A DNA stretch of 64,000 nucleotides from Phascolomyces articulosus (lineage: Eukaryota > Mucoromycota > Mucoromycetes > Mucorales > Lichtheimiaceae), in NCBI GenBank assembly GCA_025677815.1, contig JAIXMP010000029.1, positions 434,001 through 498,000 of the forward strand, in the 5' to 3' direction. The position numbers and the translations under genes are program-made. The notes under the pieces are model-generated. The model was not told the origin of the DNA. It made no database searches and saw only the letters and a program-made list of their open reading frames with translations. This document shows positions 10,912-22,744 of this stretch, one piece after another. How positions within the stretch are numbered: position 1 is the first letter of the stretch; the number at the start of each line of letters is the position of its first letter.

Positions 10912-12350
10912 CCTTGGCAATTATATAAATGGTTACATGTTTATACAGCGTAAACTATTTTAGGTTTGGAATGGTTTTGTTATTCGCATAACGAAACCCA
11001 AAATAACCAAAACTTGTTTTGAAGCTTAAAGTTTTTTTTATTACTACTACTGTTACCATCATCAGGGCTGCTCTCTTATTTTCCTCTCCTCCCCAACAAG
11101 ATGAACCTTTTTGTTTCATTTTTCATGTGATTTTTGTAAAGAAAATATAATGTATGTAAGGGAGATAAAGTTAAAATGAGGTTGTATAATAGTAATAATA
11201 ATAATAGTTGTGGTAGATAAGGGTAAACATAAAGGAGAATGTTAAAACCTGTTTTGTTATTTTTAAAGAAAATTCATCCGTTTATACTTTATATGGGATA
11301 GAATATCTATCAGGATTATAAACTTACACGCAAAAAACGCGTTTTGAAAAATCATGAGGAAAAAAAAAAAGCCAAGCCAAGACAAAGCCTAGTACTACAA
11401 GAAGATCGCTTTAATTTCTTCCGGTTTCCGGTTCTTTTTAGCCGCTGTAGTTAGAAAAAAAAATATCAAGTTGTTGATAATCATGATCAAAGTAGTTTAT
11501 TTATAATATGTCTGAATGAACTGTCCTTATTAATTGGAGGTATGCTAGTATATTATCTATTAAAAAGAAAGATAAGTACAATAGGCAAGGCAATTGCATC
11601 TTGAAAGACCACGTAAGCTCTCCAAAACGGATATATACTGCAGAAAAATTAAGCCACACCTTTTTTACTGCAAAAGAGATGGGGCCACGGTTCAACAACC
11701 TCATCTTATGACAATCCTTCGTTTTTATCATTCTTCATATTTATGTAACTATCGTCATCCAACAAATTTTCTTCTTCAAGAAGGCTTAGAATAGAAACGA
11801 GAAGTAGAGAAAAAAAATAGGGTTTGGGGGGAGGGAGAAAGAAGAAAAGGTTGTGCTACATGCTGCGATGGTCGTTCAATAATAAAAATTGCAGGAATTT
11901 TAACTTTTTAATGTTTGTTTAGTAAAACGTTGTACGCTGTGTACAAAGGCTTATTTTATATATATTTATAAATATGACGAAACTATAAAAAAAAGGGGGG
12001 GACGAGGTTTTATGATGATGATGATCATTCTCGTCCAATTTCTCGACACGAAGTATACACGTAATCTTTCAGTCGTTGCTTTGGTTGCCCTACTTTATTT
12101 CTTTTCAATGTATCCAAATATCAATTATATATGTAGCAATATTTCATATACTTTTATATTTCAATCATCGTAGCAAAAAAAAAAAAAAAAGATAATCGTC
12201 ATTATGCTAGTAGATTAAAGTGCTTTTTTATTAGGGGAGAAAGGGGAAGAGAGAAATACAGAAATGGACACTGCGCCTGGAGTAAGGCACATTTGTCTCT
12301 GTTTGATCAACTTTTCAGTGATACAAAGTTGCTACAAGTGAAAGCATAAA
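10912..12350. other. Intergenic region, no gene seen
   Basis: AT-rich DNA with scattered homopolymers. Short open frames around 11500-11790 overlap on both strands without splice context or family similarity. Nothing else supportable was seen. Confidence 0.45.
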
Positions 12351-12509
12351 CTATATAAGAATTTTTACAATAGGTGCAGAGGAAGAGGTACAGCCACAGG
12401 AATAACCGGACATGGGGCAACAGAAAGTACTTAGTTTAACAGCATTAAAACGTTTGCGGATAAGACGGTTCGAACCATGAACGGTGAGATTGGGAACCAA
12501 ACATTTGAC
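12351..12509 (-). other. Orphan Cys-containing terminal exon
   Basis: On the minus strand a TACTAAC branch-site sequence is followed about 20 bases later by a CTCAG acceptor and then a 52-codon open stretch ending in TAG at 12351-12353. The encoded tail has five cysteines in a C..CC..C-x-C arrangement (FCCPMSGYSCGC) and a basic patch (RLIRKRF). The branch site and acceptor are convincing, but an upstream exon with a start codon could not be fixed in 12540-12900. It could be the end of a small secreted protein or a decayed gene. Confidence 0.35.
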
Positions 12510-13439
12510 CTGAGCCGAAGCCCCATTATGTTAGTAAAGTTATATATTCACATATAATCAATTAGATGATGGTAAGCAAGTCCTCTATGAATAGTAATAT
12601 AATTCATATATATAAGTATCTCTCGTTTGTCCATGAGAACGGATACAGGTTAATCCTTTTTTTTGGTACGTCCGTACGCAAACCCATCACATTTACGGTA
12701 GTCGTACCGTAAAGGGAATTTTTTTTTATCTATCGTGTAATTTTTTATGCTGCTAACTTACAGATATGGAATGAAAAAGAGTTAGTTAATATAGTTTAAA
12801 AAATTGCTGCATAAGTTTATCAAATTTTGATCTTCATACATAAAAATGAAACTTTTTTTCTATGGGAAGAGCATGTACTTTTACTATACTGCTAAATACT
12901 TCTTGCCTACCTTTTATATTCCCATATTAAGTTTCCTTATTGAGAAAGGTTATTATAACCCCGTTTTATATAACATCTTTTATTAAGAAATCCATTTTAC
13001 CATAAAATGATGTTTTTCTTACTTGACCATTGCAATAGATAAAGATTTGATTAGCTAATTGCGCATTATACTATTTTTTATAAGGGTCAGTGAAGGATAT
13101 CTGTTATTTATAAACTTTACGTTTTCATGAAGGGAGCTATATTATAGTTTTATTATAATTTTTATAGTAATTTGTTACAAGATAATAAATAATATTTGAT
13201 AGAGTTGCTAACTGAAAAAAAACATGTTTCATTATGAGGATATAATAAAATTGCACCTGATTGTTACAGCCCATGTTGCTTATTATCTTTTTTCGATTTC
13301 TATGGTGGTATCAAGTTTGCATTAAATTTGGAGGAGCGCTTGCTGAGCCACCAAATTTTTTTGGAAATTGGGAAATTCAAGCAACTTTTTTTTTTCTAAA
13401 ACCGTTCATTCCATTTGAAAATTCCAACATTTATTAAAC
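12510..13439. other. Intergenic region upstream of NOL10
   Basis: AT-rich DNA without a supportable plus-strand gene. Near 12670-12715 a short imperfect palindrome (TACGGTAGTCGTACCGTA) is visible. The last few hundred bases are expected to hold the NOL10 promoter. Confidence 0.45.
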
Positions 13440-15786
13440 ATGGTGTTGCCGGTTACAAGTGCTAATAATGTTAAAGTATATACTGTTTCGGGTGGTCTTG
13501 GATCCAGAACCATCCCCGATTGGATTGTTCGCAAGAATCGAAAACAATTGAGAAAAGATCTCGGTAAGGATTCACTTTTATGTATATTTGTCTGTGTAAT
13601 AGCTCTGTTCCTTTTTCAACTTGACCCAATATATTAACTTTAACTTTATATATATATAATATTAGAATTTCGAAGTCGTATCGAACTTATTCAGGATTTT
13701 GAATTTCCTCAAGCATCGAACCGAATCAAAGTGACTCGTGATGGCAATTATGCTATTGCAACAGGCACTTATAAACCTCAAATGCGAGTATATGATTTTG
13801 CTGAAGTATCAATGAAGTTTGAACGTCACTGCGATCATGAAAACGTCAATTTTGAGGTATATTGAGATTTATAAGGAAAATGATTAAGCGAGTAGGTTTT
13901 TTTTGAATCTGAGAAATTGATCAATGATTCTTTCTCTATTTCTAGATCTTGTCTGACGATTGGACCAAAACAGTCCATTTACAAAACGATCGCTGGATCG
14001 AATTCCATACTCAAAGTGGTATCCATTACAAAACCCGTATTCCAAAATACGGTCGTGATTTAACATACCATTATCCTTCCTGTGATTTACTGGTGGGTGC
14101 TTCTAGTCAAGAAATTTATCGTATCAATTTGGATCAGGGTCGATTTTCCAATTCGATTCAAACAGATGCAACAGAAGGTGTGAATTGTACCGAAGTGAAT
14201 CCAGCCCATCAGTTGTTTGGTTTTGGTACAGGCAATGGTACTGTAGAATTATGGGATCCTCGATCACGCGCACGTGTAGGCCTATTGACCGATTTACCTA
14301 TTCCTGCCACTTTTGGTCAAGAGCACCCCACCCAGGTCTCGACGTTGAAATTTAGAAATGATGGATTGACCATGGCTGTGGGTACATCTACAGGTCATAC
14401 GTTATTGTTTGATTTACGTGCAAGTGTACCTTATTTAGTCAAAGATCATCAATATGGATTACCCATCAAATCTATTCAATTCCATGAAGGCAATGAAGCC
14501 AGTCGAATGGTGGTCTCGGATAACAAGATTATCAAGATTTGGGATCGTAACAATGGCAAACATTTCACTTCGATTGAACCTGAAATGGATATCAACGATG
14601 TATGTGTGGTCGAAAACAGTGGATTGATATTTACAGCGCAAGAAGGCATTCAAATGGGCGCTTATTATATTCCTCAATTGGGTCCTGCTCCTCGCTTTGC
14701 TTCGTTCTTGGATAATATTACCGAAGAAATGGAAGAAAACCCAAATCAAGATGTGTACGATCAATACAAGTTTATTACTCGCAAGGAATTAACGGCATTG
14801 AATTTAGATCATTTGATGGGTACCAATGTCCTCAAAGCTTATATGCATGGTTTCTTTATCGATTTGCGATTGTATGAAAAGGCCCGTTTAATTGCCAATC
14901 CATTTGCTTACGAAGATTACAAACAACGTACCGTTCGCGAAAAATTGGACAAGGAACGCGAATCACGTATTCGTGTCAACAACAAATTACCTGCTGTTAA
15001 CAAGAATTTGGCCAAGAAATTGTTGGACGAAAAGAATAATGATAAGAAGAAAAAGAAGGGTGGTGCCGAGGTATTGGGTGATGATCGTTTCAAGGATCTG
15101 TTCAGTAATCCTGACTTCCAAGTCGATGAAGAATCTAAAGAATATCAATTATTACATCCTGCTCAAGCTGTAAGTTTTTTTTTGTTTGTCATACCCTTCT
15201 CACTATTATTATTTTTTTTTTAAAAAAAAGAAAAACTCTAACATTTCTTTTCAATTTATAGAAAAAACGACGTATCGAACGATCTGACGATGAAGAATCA
15301 GACGAAGAAGAAGCATTCGCAGAAGAAGAAGAGGAAGACGATGATTCAGATCGTAATTCATTGATTGATAGTGAAAGTGGAGGAGATAGTGACAGTGATG
15401 ATGATTTGGTGTCAAAGATTCGTAAAGAACGTGGATTACATATTCGTGAAAAGAAAATGGCCCGCATGTCGATTCGATCCGATGTTGCATCCAATAGAAA
15501 CAATAACGCAAGACGTAAACCAGATATGCGTATGGGTTCAGAAGGTGGTCGTATGTCCAACAAGAATGAATCTAAACGATCCTTTGGTGCGCGTGCAGCA
15601 GCAGAAGATGCACGACAACGATCACAAGGAAATCATCGTATTTCACGTACTGCCATGGGTGGTATGGAAATGTCATTCAAACCTCAACCACGTCGTGGTG
15701 GCCGAGGCGGTGCCCGAGGTGGCGGACGTGGTGGAGGAGGTCGAGGAGGAGGTCGTGGTCGTGGTCGCGGACGCGGGCGTCCTTAA
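13440..15786 (+). CDS. NOL10: Nucleolar protein 10 / ENP2, ribosome biogenesis
   Basis: Four exons, 13440-13563, 13666-13856, 13946-15169 and 15262-15786, encode 687 aa, close to the 688 aa of human NOL10. The protein is a nucleolar WD-repeat factor of the small-subunit processome needed for 18S rRNA maturation. The N-terminal start SANNVKVYTVSGG, the IPDWI and SRIELIQDFEFP segments and FGFGTGNGTVELWDPRSR in the propeller are diagnostic. The NUC153 region follows (ALNLDHLMGTNVLKAYMHGFFI and DDRFKDLFSNPDFQVDE). The last exon begins with an acidic, serine-rich stretch and ends in an Arg/Gly-rich tail of about 30 residues that probably binds RNA. The start is the only in-frame ATG before the conserved N-terminus. 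Assignment is firm. Confidence 0.93.
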
Positions 15787-15983
15787 AAAAATATATTCAT
15801 GTTTTTTTTCATTCTTTTTTTCCCCTCCATTTCAATGTAGCATTTCTTTTTTCTCAATCTTGTAAAACATTTTTCACTCTCTCTATTTTTTTTTGCATTG
15901 TGTCTATACCATTCTTCATTAATTCTCTCTCTTTTTTTTATTATTATTTATAAAAGTAAATCATTCTATTTTTTTTGTTTAAT

Positions 15984-16754
15984 ATGGAAATTCAAACCAA
16001 AGTAATGTGTCTGCCTTTTTATTTTATGTGTTGAAAAAAAAATTATATGGGATTAAAATATCAAATTGGAATAGCTTGATGAAATACAAGCATTGACCTC
16101 TCCTAAACAATGGTCGTTAGTGCGTCAGGTTTATCTTGATCTTGTTCTTGGTATGTTATTACATAGGTGGATTAAAAGTTCGGTAAAAAAAATCTCAACT
16201 CACTCTCTGAGAAAACAAAATGCGGATAGTGAAAATGTGGAAACAAGTCGAACCCATACCAATGAATACACTTGAAAATACTGTTCTACTTGCCCATGAA
16301 CCAGATACACCGGTAATAAACAATTCCAAGATTATATTATTGCATAAATCTGGTACCTATTACTAACATGATATATCTAAACAAAGACGGATCATCGCCT
16401 TGTGATCTTTCCTATTCATCAAGATGATGCTTTATCTACTGCACGGTAAATATCTTTTCATCCATTATCTTTAAACAATTTATTTGCTTACTCCTTTTTA
16501 TTATTATTAGTATTTCACAATTATTTACTACACTCAGAGGTGCCAATTTAACCAATGATGGTGAACAACTCAGGTAAAAACAAACAACCAAATAAACAAT
16601 AATACAATTCTTTTCAATCAATTTCACTAACAGAAAAATAAAAATGACCATAGCAAAATTACATTTGCGATCCATTCACCCGATTCAACCATTGTCTATT
16701 ATCATGTTTACAAAGGCTTTAATAATAAAAAAGAACAACCATAGATTAAAATAA
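15984..16754 (+). CDS. Unrecognised 145-aa protein, six small exons
   Basis: I do not recognise the family. Exons are 15984-16001, 16075-16150, 16212-16312, 16387-16445, 16511-16573 and 16634-16754, joined by five introns with good GT-AG ends (GTATGT, GTAATG, GTAAAT and others). The protein starts MEIQTKLDEIQALTSPKQW and includes LENTVLLAHEPDTP, HRLVIFPIHQDDALSTARISQLF and a basic C-terminus. It has no signal peptide or obvious membrane segment. The first coding exon is only 18 nt. Consistent phase across five introns argues for a real gene. It ends 109 bp from the stop of the convergent membrane-protein gene. Its N-terminal exon is the least certain part. Confidence 0.6.
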
Positions 16755-16863
16755 ATGATATATATAGGAGAGGATGAAAAAGAAAGTAATACAAAAAATA
16801 GATAGATAGTTTGTAAGGATGTGAATGGATGGAGGGACGTGTTTTTTTAATCATCATTATAAT

Positions 16864-17682
16864 TTACAATAAATGACCGGTTCTTCGTGCTGTTTTTGCC
16901 AAAGCTATACTACTAATCACAAATACCAAACTATCCAAAGACCCAATTTCTTGAATAGCACGAATCGAATACTTTGAATTCCAATAAGCACGCGCATGAG
17001 CCCATGTTTGACCTAACGATGCCAGCGTTAAGACCAAAAGGGCTGATTGTTCTGCTCGTGCACGACGTTCCTTTAATGCCAAAGCTGCTAATAAACCGAG
17101 TGCCATATGCATAGCACCAATGGCTCTTAATGCATCTGTAGCCAAATTGGCGGCTGCAAGGACTGGTTTATGCTGTTGCTGTTGTTGTTGTATCACGGGG
17201 ACCTTGATATATCGATTGACCAATAACCATGGTTCAGCAATAAGGGATCGGGCCGCGACGGCATGGTATATAATGTTGATTATTAAGGGTAAATTGTTGT
17301 CCTTGAATACAATGTGCATGATGCGTCCAAAAAGGGATCGGAATGTGTTCCATAAATAAGCAGAGCGAGAGGATGGCACAGGAGGATCAGCGGGTGAGAC
17401 GGGTAATGGTCCGTCGACTTCTTTGACTATACTGCTCTTATTGCTTTCGTCATAGTAACTTGACGACGCTGAAGGAAGAGGAGGTAATGGTTCTTGTGGC
17501 GGTGGCGGTTGTGGTGGTAATGAATCAATGGTGGAAGACGACGACGGTTCAACGACAAGGGAGCGTGGTGATGGTGGAGAAGGAAGTGAAGGAATACTAC
17601 TACCAGGTTCACTGGTGTGTTGACTATCAGTCACACTGCGTGAAATGAGAGACGCAGTCGACATGTCGAGTGAGTCACCCAT
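16864..17682 (-). CDS. Proline/serine-rich multi-pass membrane protein
   Basis: A single exon of 272 aa from the ATG at 17682. Residues about 1-110 are low complexity: serine- and proline-rich with PPQPPPPQEPLPPLP, probably cytosolic and disordered. The rest has about four hydrophobic segments, including one near LPLIINIIYHAVAARSL, one at the AIGAMHMALGLLAALAL stretch, one near LLVLTLASL and one near DSLVFVISSIALA, broken by a CAG-encoded poly-glutamine run. The ORF is open further upstream, but this ATG lacks the odd hydrophobic extension and follows a normal 5' leader. I do not recognise the family; fungi carry similar uncharacterised four-helix proteins. It converges on the preceding gene. 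Confidence 0.65.
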   Translation of the reverse strand: MGDSLDMSTASLISRSVTDSQHTSEPGSSIPSLPSPPSPRSLVVEPSSSSTIDSLPPQPPPPQEPLPPLPSASSSYYDESNKSSIVKEVDGPLPVSPADPPVPSSRSAYLWNTFRSLFGRIMHIVFKDNNLPLIINIIYHAVAARSLIAEPWLLVNRYIKVPVIQQQQQQHKPVLAAANLATDALRAIGAMHMALGLLAALALKERRARAEQSALLVLTLASLGQTWAHARAYWNSKYSIRAIQEIGSLDSLVFVISSIALAKTARRTGHLL

Positions 17683-19499
17683 TTTTATTTTTAAAGAAAA
17701 GTAGTGATTGCAAGAAAGAAAAAAAGAACAGAGTATAGTGTAAAAATGCGTTTTTTTCACATGGTGAATAATAAGCAAAACTCGTCCAAATTCGGGTTTT
17801 TAAGCTTTTGTAATACTTGAATTCGATACACGTTTTTTTATTATTGCTTAATCATAAATATACATGGTTCTGATAACTATGGCGACAAAAATGCATATAT
17901 ATATGTATGTATTAAATTCTTTAATTCCTATACATCATCGTCGGTAATGTATTTAATAAAATTTATATTCATAGTTATTAATTAACAGGTATCTATTACA
18001 TCTTATTAATACGACTATTTATGAGGACAATTCACGTTGCTTTTGTCATCATTTAATGATTGTATGATGAAAAGTGTCTATATGCTTTCCACTCTCATCA
18101 TTCTTTTCTCGTAATCCATCAAGTACCTATAACAAACAAACGGCACTTGTATCTATTGAAATCAAGTATAATTAAGTCGTGTGAATTCACATACCACATA
18201 TAGGAAAAACATGGATATTAATCCACTTTTTTTGTTACATTTAATCGTTGCTATATTTTAAAAGAGATACATTTTTTCAAAATACGTAGAATGAGAACTG
18301 TGTGAAAAATTACTCTTTCTCGTCATTCTTTTAAAATAAAAGATTTAGTTTATAACCCATTATCAAGCCATATAAAATACAATATAGGATGACGATATGA
18401 CAAATCAAATTGTATAAGATATAAAAAACATTTTATCTAATGGGTGAATACCATTACTATACTAGGTTGCATTTATATACTCTATGTTTCTAATACATTC
18501 ATTTAAAAAAGTACATAAAAATCAATAACGTTTCGATTTTTTTACCAATTGGCACGGAGCCTATCATAAAAATAACATAAATGCAAAATCATCTAATTCT
18601 TTAATAACACAATTAAATTATTATCCATCTTCTGATTTCAAATAATATATATAAAAAGAGGGACATCAGACCTTATATAAAGTATGTGGTTGTAAGCAAA
18701 AAAGGATTTAGTTGAAAAGGAAAAACTCTTCTTGGAAGCAAATTTTACTTCTTGCGTATGCATAACATAAAGTGATCATTTACAAGTATAGAAAAATTAT
18801 TACTTGTATGTAGTTTGTTTTTTATTTTAGTTTAAATGAGGTTAAATACGGACTCATACTAATTAAAAGCACCATAAATAATAGCCCATATATTCAAAGC
18901 ACTTTGCGTTTTAATTATATATATACTGTAGGCAATATGTATGTTTTGATTCAGCACAGCAGCATAAGAATAACTAAATAACTCAAGAAAATATGAAATA
19001 TATATGTAGTTCTATTTATTTACGTTCAATAAGGATGGTGGTGTTATGACTCAGATTATTATTATCGATAAATCAGTATAGGAATTCCATATCATCAAAC
19101 CTTGATCCAATTTATCATCATTATCATAATATCTCATCCGTCCTCTCTATCAAAGTGTTTTAGGTAAGTTTACTCGATCCAGTCGATCATAGGGTCTTGG
19201 ATTGCCTTGGGTTGTTTATCTCTTTTGACATATCGTTCTTTTCCACCCATTCTTCAAGAGATCCATCATTGTTGTATCTGATCCAATTGTCGTATTATTT
19301 GTTGCAAATTTATTACCAGTATCACATTATGTGTCCATTCTCCAGTGATCCGTCGTTGATTCATTAGGTTCGGTCGTACCCCTCGTCCGTTGAAAACATT
19401 TCCTTTGGTGGGTATGAATCTCAGATATAAATTAGTAAAAGTTACAAAAATAATATATTATAAACAACACACATTCACCCAATGGGAAAAAAAACCCAA
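17683..19499. other. Long AT-rich intergenic region
   Basis: No intact gene was seen. Around 19020-19430 the minus strand has short coding-like pieces (for example MGGKERYVKRDKQ and TGNKFATNNTT) in different frames, suggesting a broken or spliced gene remnant, but no model could be supported. Confidence 0.4.
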
Positions 19500-20230
19500 A
19501 TAATATATACTTTCCTTAATAAGAGTCCATGCGATACGCCGGCATGAAAAGCGCCCCATCCTTAAGCCGATAGGGAAGAAGCTCTCGATCGGGTTAATCA
19601 GACACCAACCCCGATATAAATGTGTCCGTTGTGAACCTGAACTATCCTGAGATTGTGTGTGTACCGCTGACCGACTACCAACTTAGTCAACGCTTTTTTG
19701 AGATGACTCGATCAAAAAAACATGTCTCCAATGCATTTGAATAAAATGACTGTCCTGTGCTGGTCGAAACCATCAAGGCCCGCAACTTTATCCACAACAC
19801 AAGAAAACGGGGGTGCCAATCATTCTTCGCGCAACCTGGAAATAGTCCCACATAATGCCCAAAACAACGGAGGCAATCAAAGAACAAAGCCCAATGATCG
19901 GCTCCCGTACATACAATGCCTAAAGGGTGGCCGCTGAATCTTATGACGTCTATCAGCTAGGCTACCAGTGTTTGCTTCCCAACTGGCAAAGGAATGTAAT
20001 CGTTCACGCTCAAACACAAAAAACGCCGAGCCTACAAAGCCGACTGGGGGCTCTCGTCCGAGTGATTTAACGCTTACCCGACAGAGCGTCCATTGTGCAT
20101 TAGTACCCCAACAATGGAAGGTCCCATATAAACAGCGCCAAATAGAGAGGCTCGAAGCAAACAATGCCTGCTAAGCTTGCACCCAAATGCACAAAGCCCA
20201 AAATGGGAGGCTGTACCAGGAATCAAAAGA
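19500..20230. other. Compositionally distinct relic block
   Basis: The base composition is clearly more balanced in G and C, and nearly free of homopolymers, compared with flanking DNA. Overlapping open frames exist on both strands (minus 19877-20164 and 19687-19887; plus 19722-19937 and 19968-20174). They switch frame and match no family I recognise. It is most simply an inserted, decayed repeat or transferred sequence. It shows no tRNA or 5S rRNA signature. Confidence 0.5.
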
Positions 20231-20895
20231 GTAATATTCTACAATAATATAATATATGTAAATTAGCAAAATGAAATACCATAGCAACTAAATGTGAATA
20301 AATACCACCAAGAGTTAAAAAAGAACCGTTGGGAAATACTTACCAAGAGTATCGTAATTTGGTTTTGTATGATGATTTACTATGAAAGACGTGGCTTATC
20401 AAGGAGAACGCTCTATAATGATAAATATATGTGAATTAGCAAATTAAAATACGTTTGCAATTAAACATGTTTAAAAGCCAGTAAAAGTTAGAAAAAAAGA
20501 ACTATACCATTGGCAAACACTTATCAAGAGGATCATAATAAAGTAATTGTTCCTTTCATATGATCTACCAATGAGAAGAACAAAACAAAACAATTGGCTT
20601 TTTCAAATAATGAGAAACCAAATAAATATAAAAATAAAACTGGTAATTATAAAAAAACAATAATATTAAAGTATTGGTACACGTACAACGATCTTTAGGA
20701 ACGATTGAAAGAAAACGTGTTGGTAAGAGTGAAGGGAGAAAAAAAATCGAGGAAAGAGGAGCAAAATATTATGCAAGCTGGGATGATGACGGTGGAGTGG
20801 CGGTACTGAAAAACGGCAGGTACAATTTACTGCCATAGGAACTGCAAAACGGCCTTTTTTTTTTCTCGACCCACAACTAATCCATTTATTTTTTC
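20231..20895. other. Intergenic region with a local near-repeat
   Basis: Two adjacent stretches, about 20240-20400 and 20400-20560, share phrases such as ATATGTGAATTAGCAAA/TGTAAATTAGCAAA, followed by a similar AAATACC or AAATACG, GTTAAAAAAGAAC and ACTTACCAAGAG or ACTTATCAAGAG. This suggests an old tandem duplication of roughly 160-170 bp. No coding sequence was supported. Confidence 0.4.
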
Positions 20896-20898
20896 GAC

Positions 20899-22222
20899 AT
20901 GGTTGTTGGCGAAAGCTCCAAAGCTGCAATTGAAAGAGCAAATAAACGAAAATCGATGGCTGTAGATCAAGGTGATCAATCTGCTAGCAAGAAACAGAAG
21001 ATGGTTTCCAAATATATATCACATGCTATTACCATCATAAAATGCATGTTTGTCTCAGTAGAAAGATCTTGAGTTAATCCACGTTAACACATAATAAATA
21101 AATATATATTTGCGACATCTTTGTCTCAATGTATAGCACTGGAAAATGAGCCAAAATTAGGTACCAACATCATGCTTTCTTATTTTCTCTGATATATATT
21201 TTCGATGTAGACTATATAACAGGATTTCTAGCATGTAATGTGGCATTTGTTTACAATGCAAAATATGTAGTGCTTTCCTTATTTGGACCGTCATTTTAGC
21301 ATTTTTATATAAAAGGCGACATTATTTCTTGTCATCGAACACGATCAAAATCAATGAAGAAAACACCCAAAGTATTTTCCTTTTCTCAACCTCTCCCCCA
21401 CGTATAATTCTATTTTTCTTTTATTCTTCACACTTGCATTATAACCCTCGCTTATTATCCACATTAGTTTTGCTTTTCCTCCTAAAGGAAGGGTTTTTCA
21501 GGTATAGTATAAAAAAATGCACTCTTTTTCAGTCGATTATTTATGATTTTATTATTATTATTATTATTTTGGATTCTATGTTTGATAATATTCATAATAC
21601 AAATTTATTGCCTCAATTTAAGCACTCGATTTTCTCTTCCTATCTACCGTTTCATGACCATCTTCCATTAAAGATAATTTGATTATGTGTCATTTCAACT
21701 AAGACCGAAGAATCATACTAATTCTTCTTTCAGTGTATTATCATCGTCGGCCATGACAATGAAAACAGGCACTTTGCTTTAGGATATATCTATATATCAG
21801 TCTATCACAATAAATACAAGCCTTGGAAGAATAAGATACACTCTGTGTCCTATCAATTGGAGGAGTTAGTTACAGAATGCGTTGAAAAATATAAACAAGA
21901 GCAAATCTCAACGATAATCGTTATTCATGATCCGGATTAAATTGGTCAACTGGTCAAGGAAAATATATCTAATTTACATCTTCGTGACAAGGCGCTGTTT
22001 TTATTATTGCCCCGTGGCACTGACAATCTAGAATGTTTGGGTGATAGCAGAACATTTAGCGAAAAACATTCCATCTTTCATAACCTGAAATGGTATGAGG
22101 AACCCCATTCCATACCGCGTGTGGTAGAAAAAGGTACTTCTGAATTCAGGGTAGAAATTAAAAAAATGTGTCAAGTTGATGATCACATATATATATCCTA
22201 TGCCTTTGATGGACATATTTGA
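20899..22222 (+). pseudogene. Broken ORF of unknown family
   Basis: A coding-like start at 20899 (MVVGESSKAAIERANKRK, then an SKKQK basic patch) may be a first exon. Downstream, after a TTTCAG acceptor at 21731-21733, an open frame runs from 21734 to 22222, interrupted only by a TAA at 21938-21940 between HDPD and IGQLVKEN. The frame is otherwise intact for about 160 codons and includes CIIIVGHDNENRHFALGYI, LVTECVEKYKQEQISTIIVI and RDKALFLLLPRGTDNLECLG. I do not recognise the family. The lone stop suggests a young pseudogene, a missed intron or a sequence error. Confidence 0.4.
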
Positions 22223-22744
22223 CCTCAGTATATAAAGACTTTGGCTTATGTTTCATATCAAAAATTTATAGGCAAAACAAGGCAGCCTCTGTGGTCCAAG
22301 CAGACTGAGTTTGAAAACAAATAAATGTGGGGAACAAAAGGAACATAATAAGATCACAATAGCTTGTTGGACAAAAAAAGCTCAGTGATGCATAATAATA
22401 TCAGTAATGTAACATGTTGAAGAGCGTGGTAGCAAAGTCATTAAACAATGTCAATGCGCGCCCACGCTTTAACCTTTTTTACCGACTTTCGCCGACGGGG
22501 CTCAGGACACGAAAAGTAGTTTGACTCTTTCGTTTGTTTCCGATCCATCATTAAAGAAGGGGTACCCGATCCTCTTTCATAATAGCCAACCAAAACAATA
22601 AAATATTTCTTTTTGTTAACTACTCTCTTTTGCTCTGTTTTTTTTATCTCATGATTTTTTTCACGAAAAAGAAACAATTCTAATATAAATACAATACACA
22701 TCCACTCTCTTCATAACAATAATATCAACAATAAAGAACAAAAC
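22223..22744. other. Intergenic region upstream of the P450 gene
   Basis: No gene is supported. The stretch 22440-22600 has somewhat higher G+C, and a minus-strand open frame there has no family similarity. The immediate leader of the P450 gene is A/C-rich and ends AAACATGG. Confidence 0.4.

Noticed and set aside
12460..12480. GGTTCGAACC, resembling a tRNA T-loop
   Set aside because: No acceptor stem or anticodon arm can be drawn around it, and it lies within a coding-like exon on the minus strand.
14459..14764. 101-codon minus-strand ORF
   Set aside because: Shadow of the NOL10 third exon, which is clearly coding on the plus strand.
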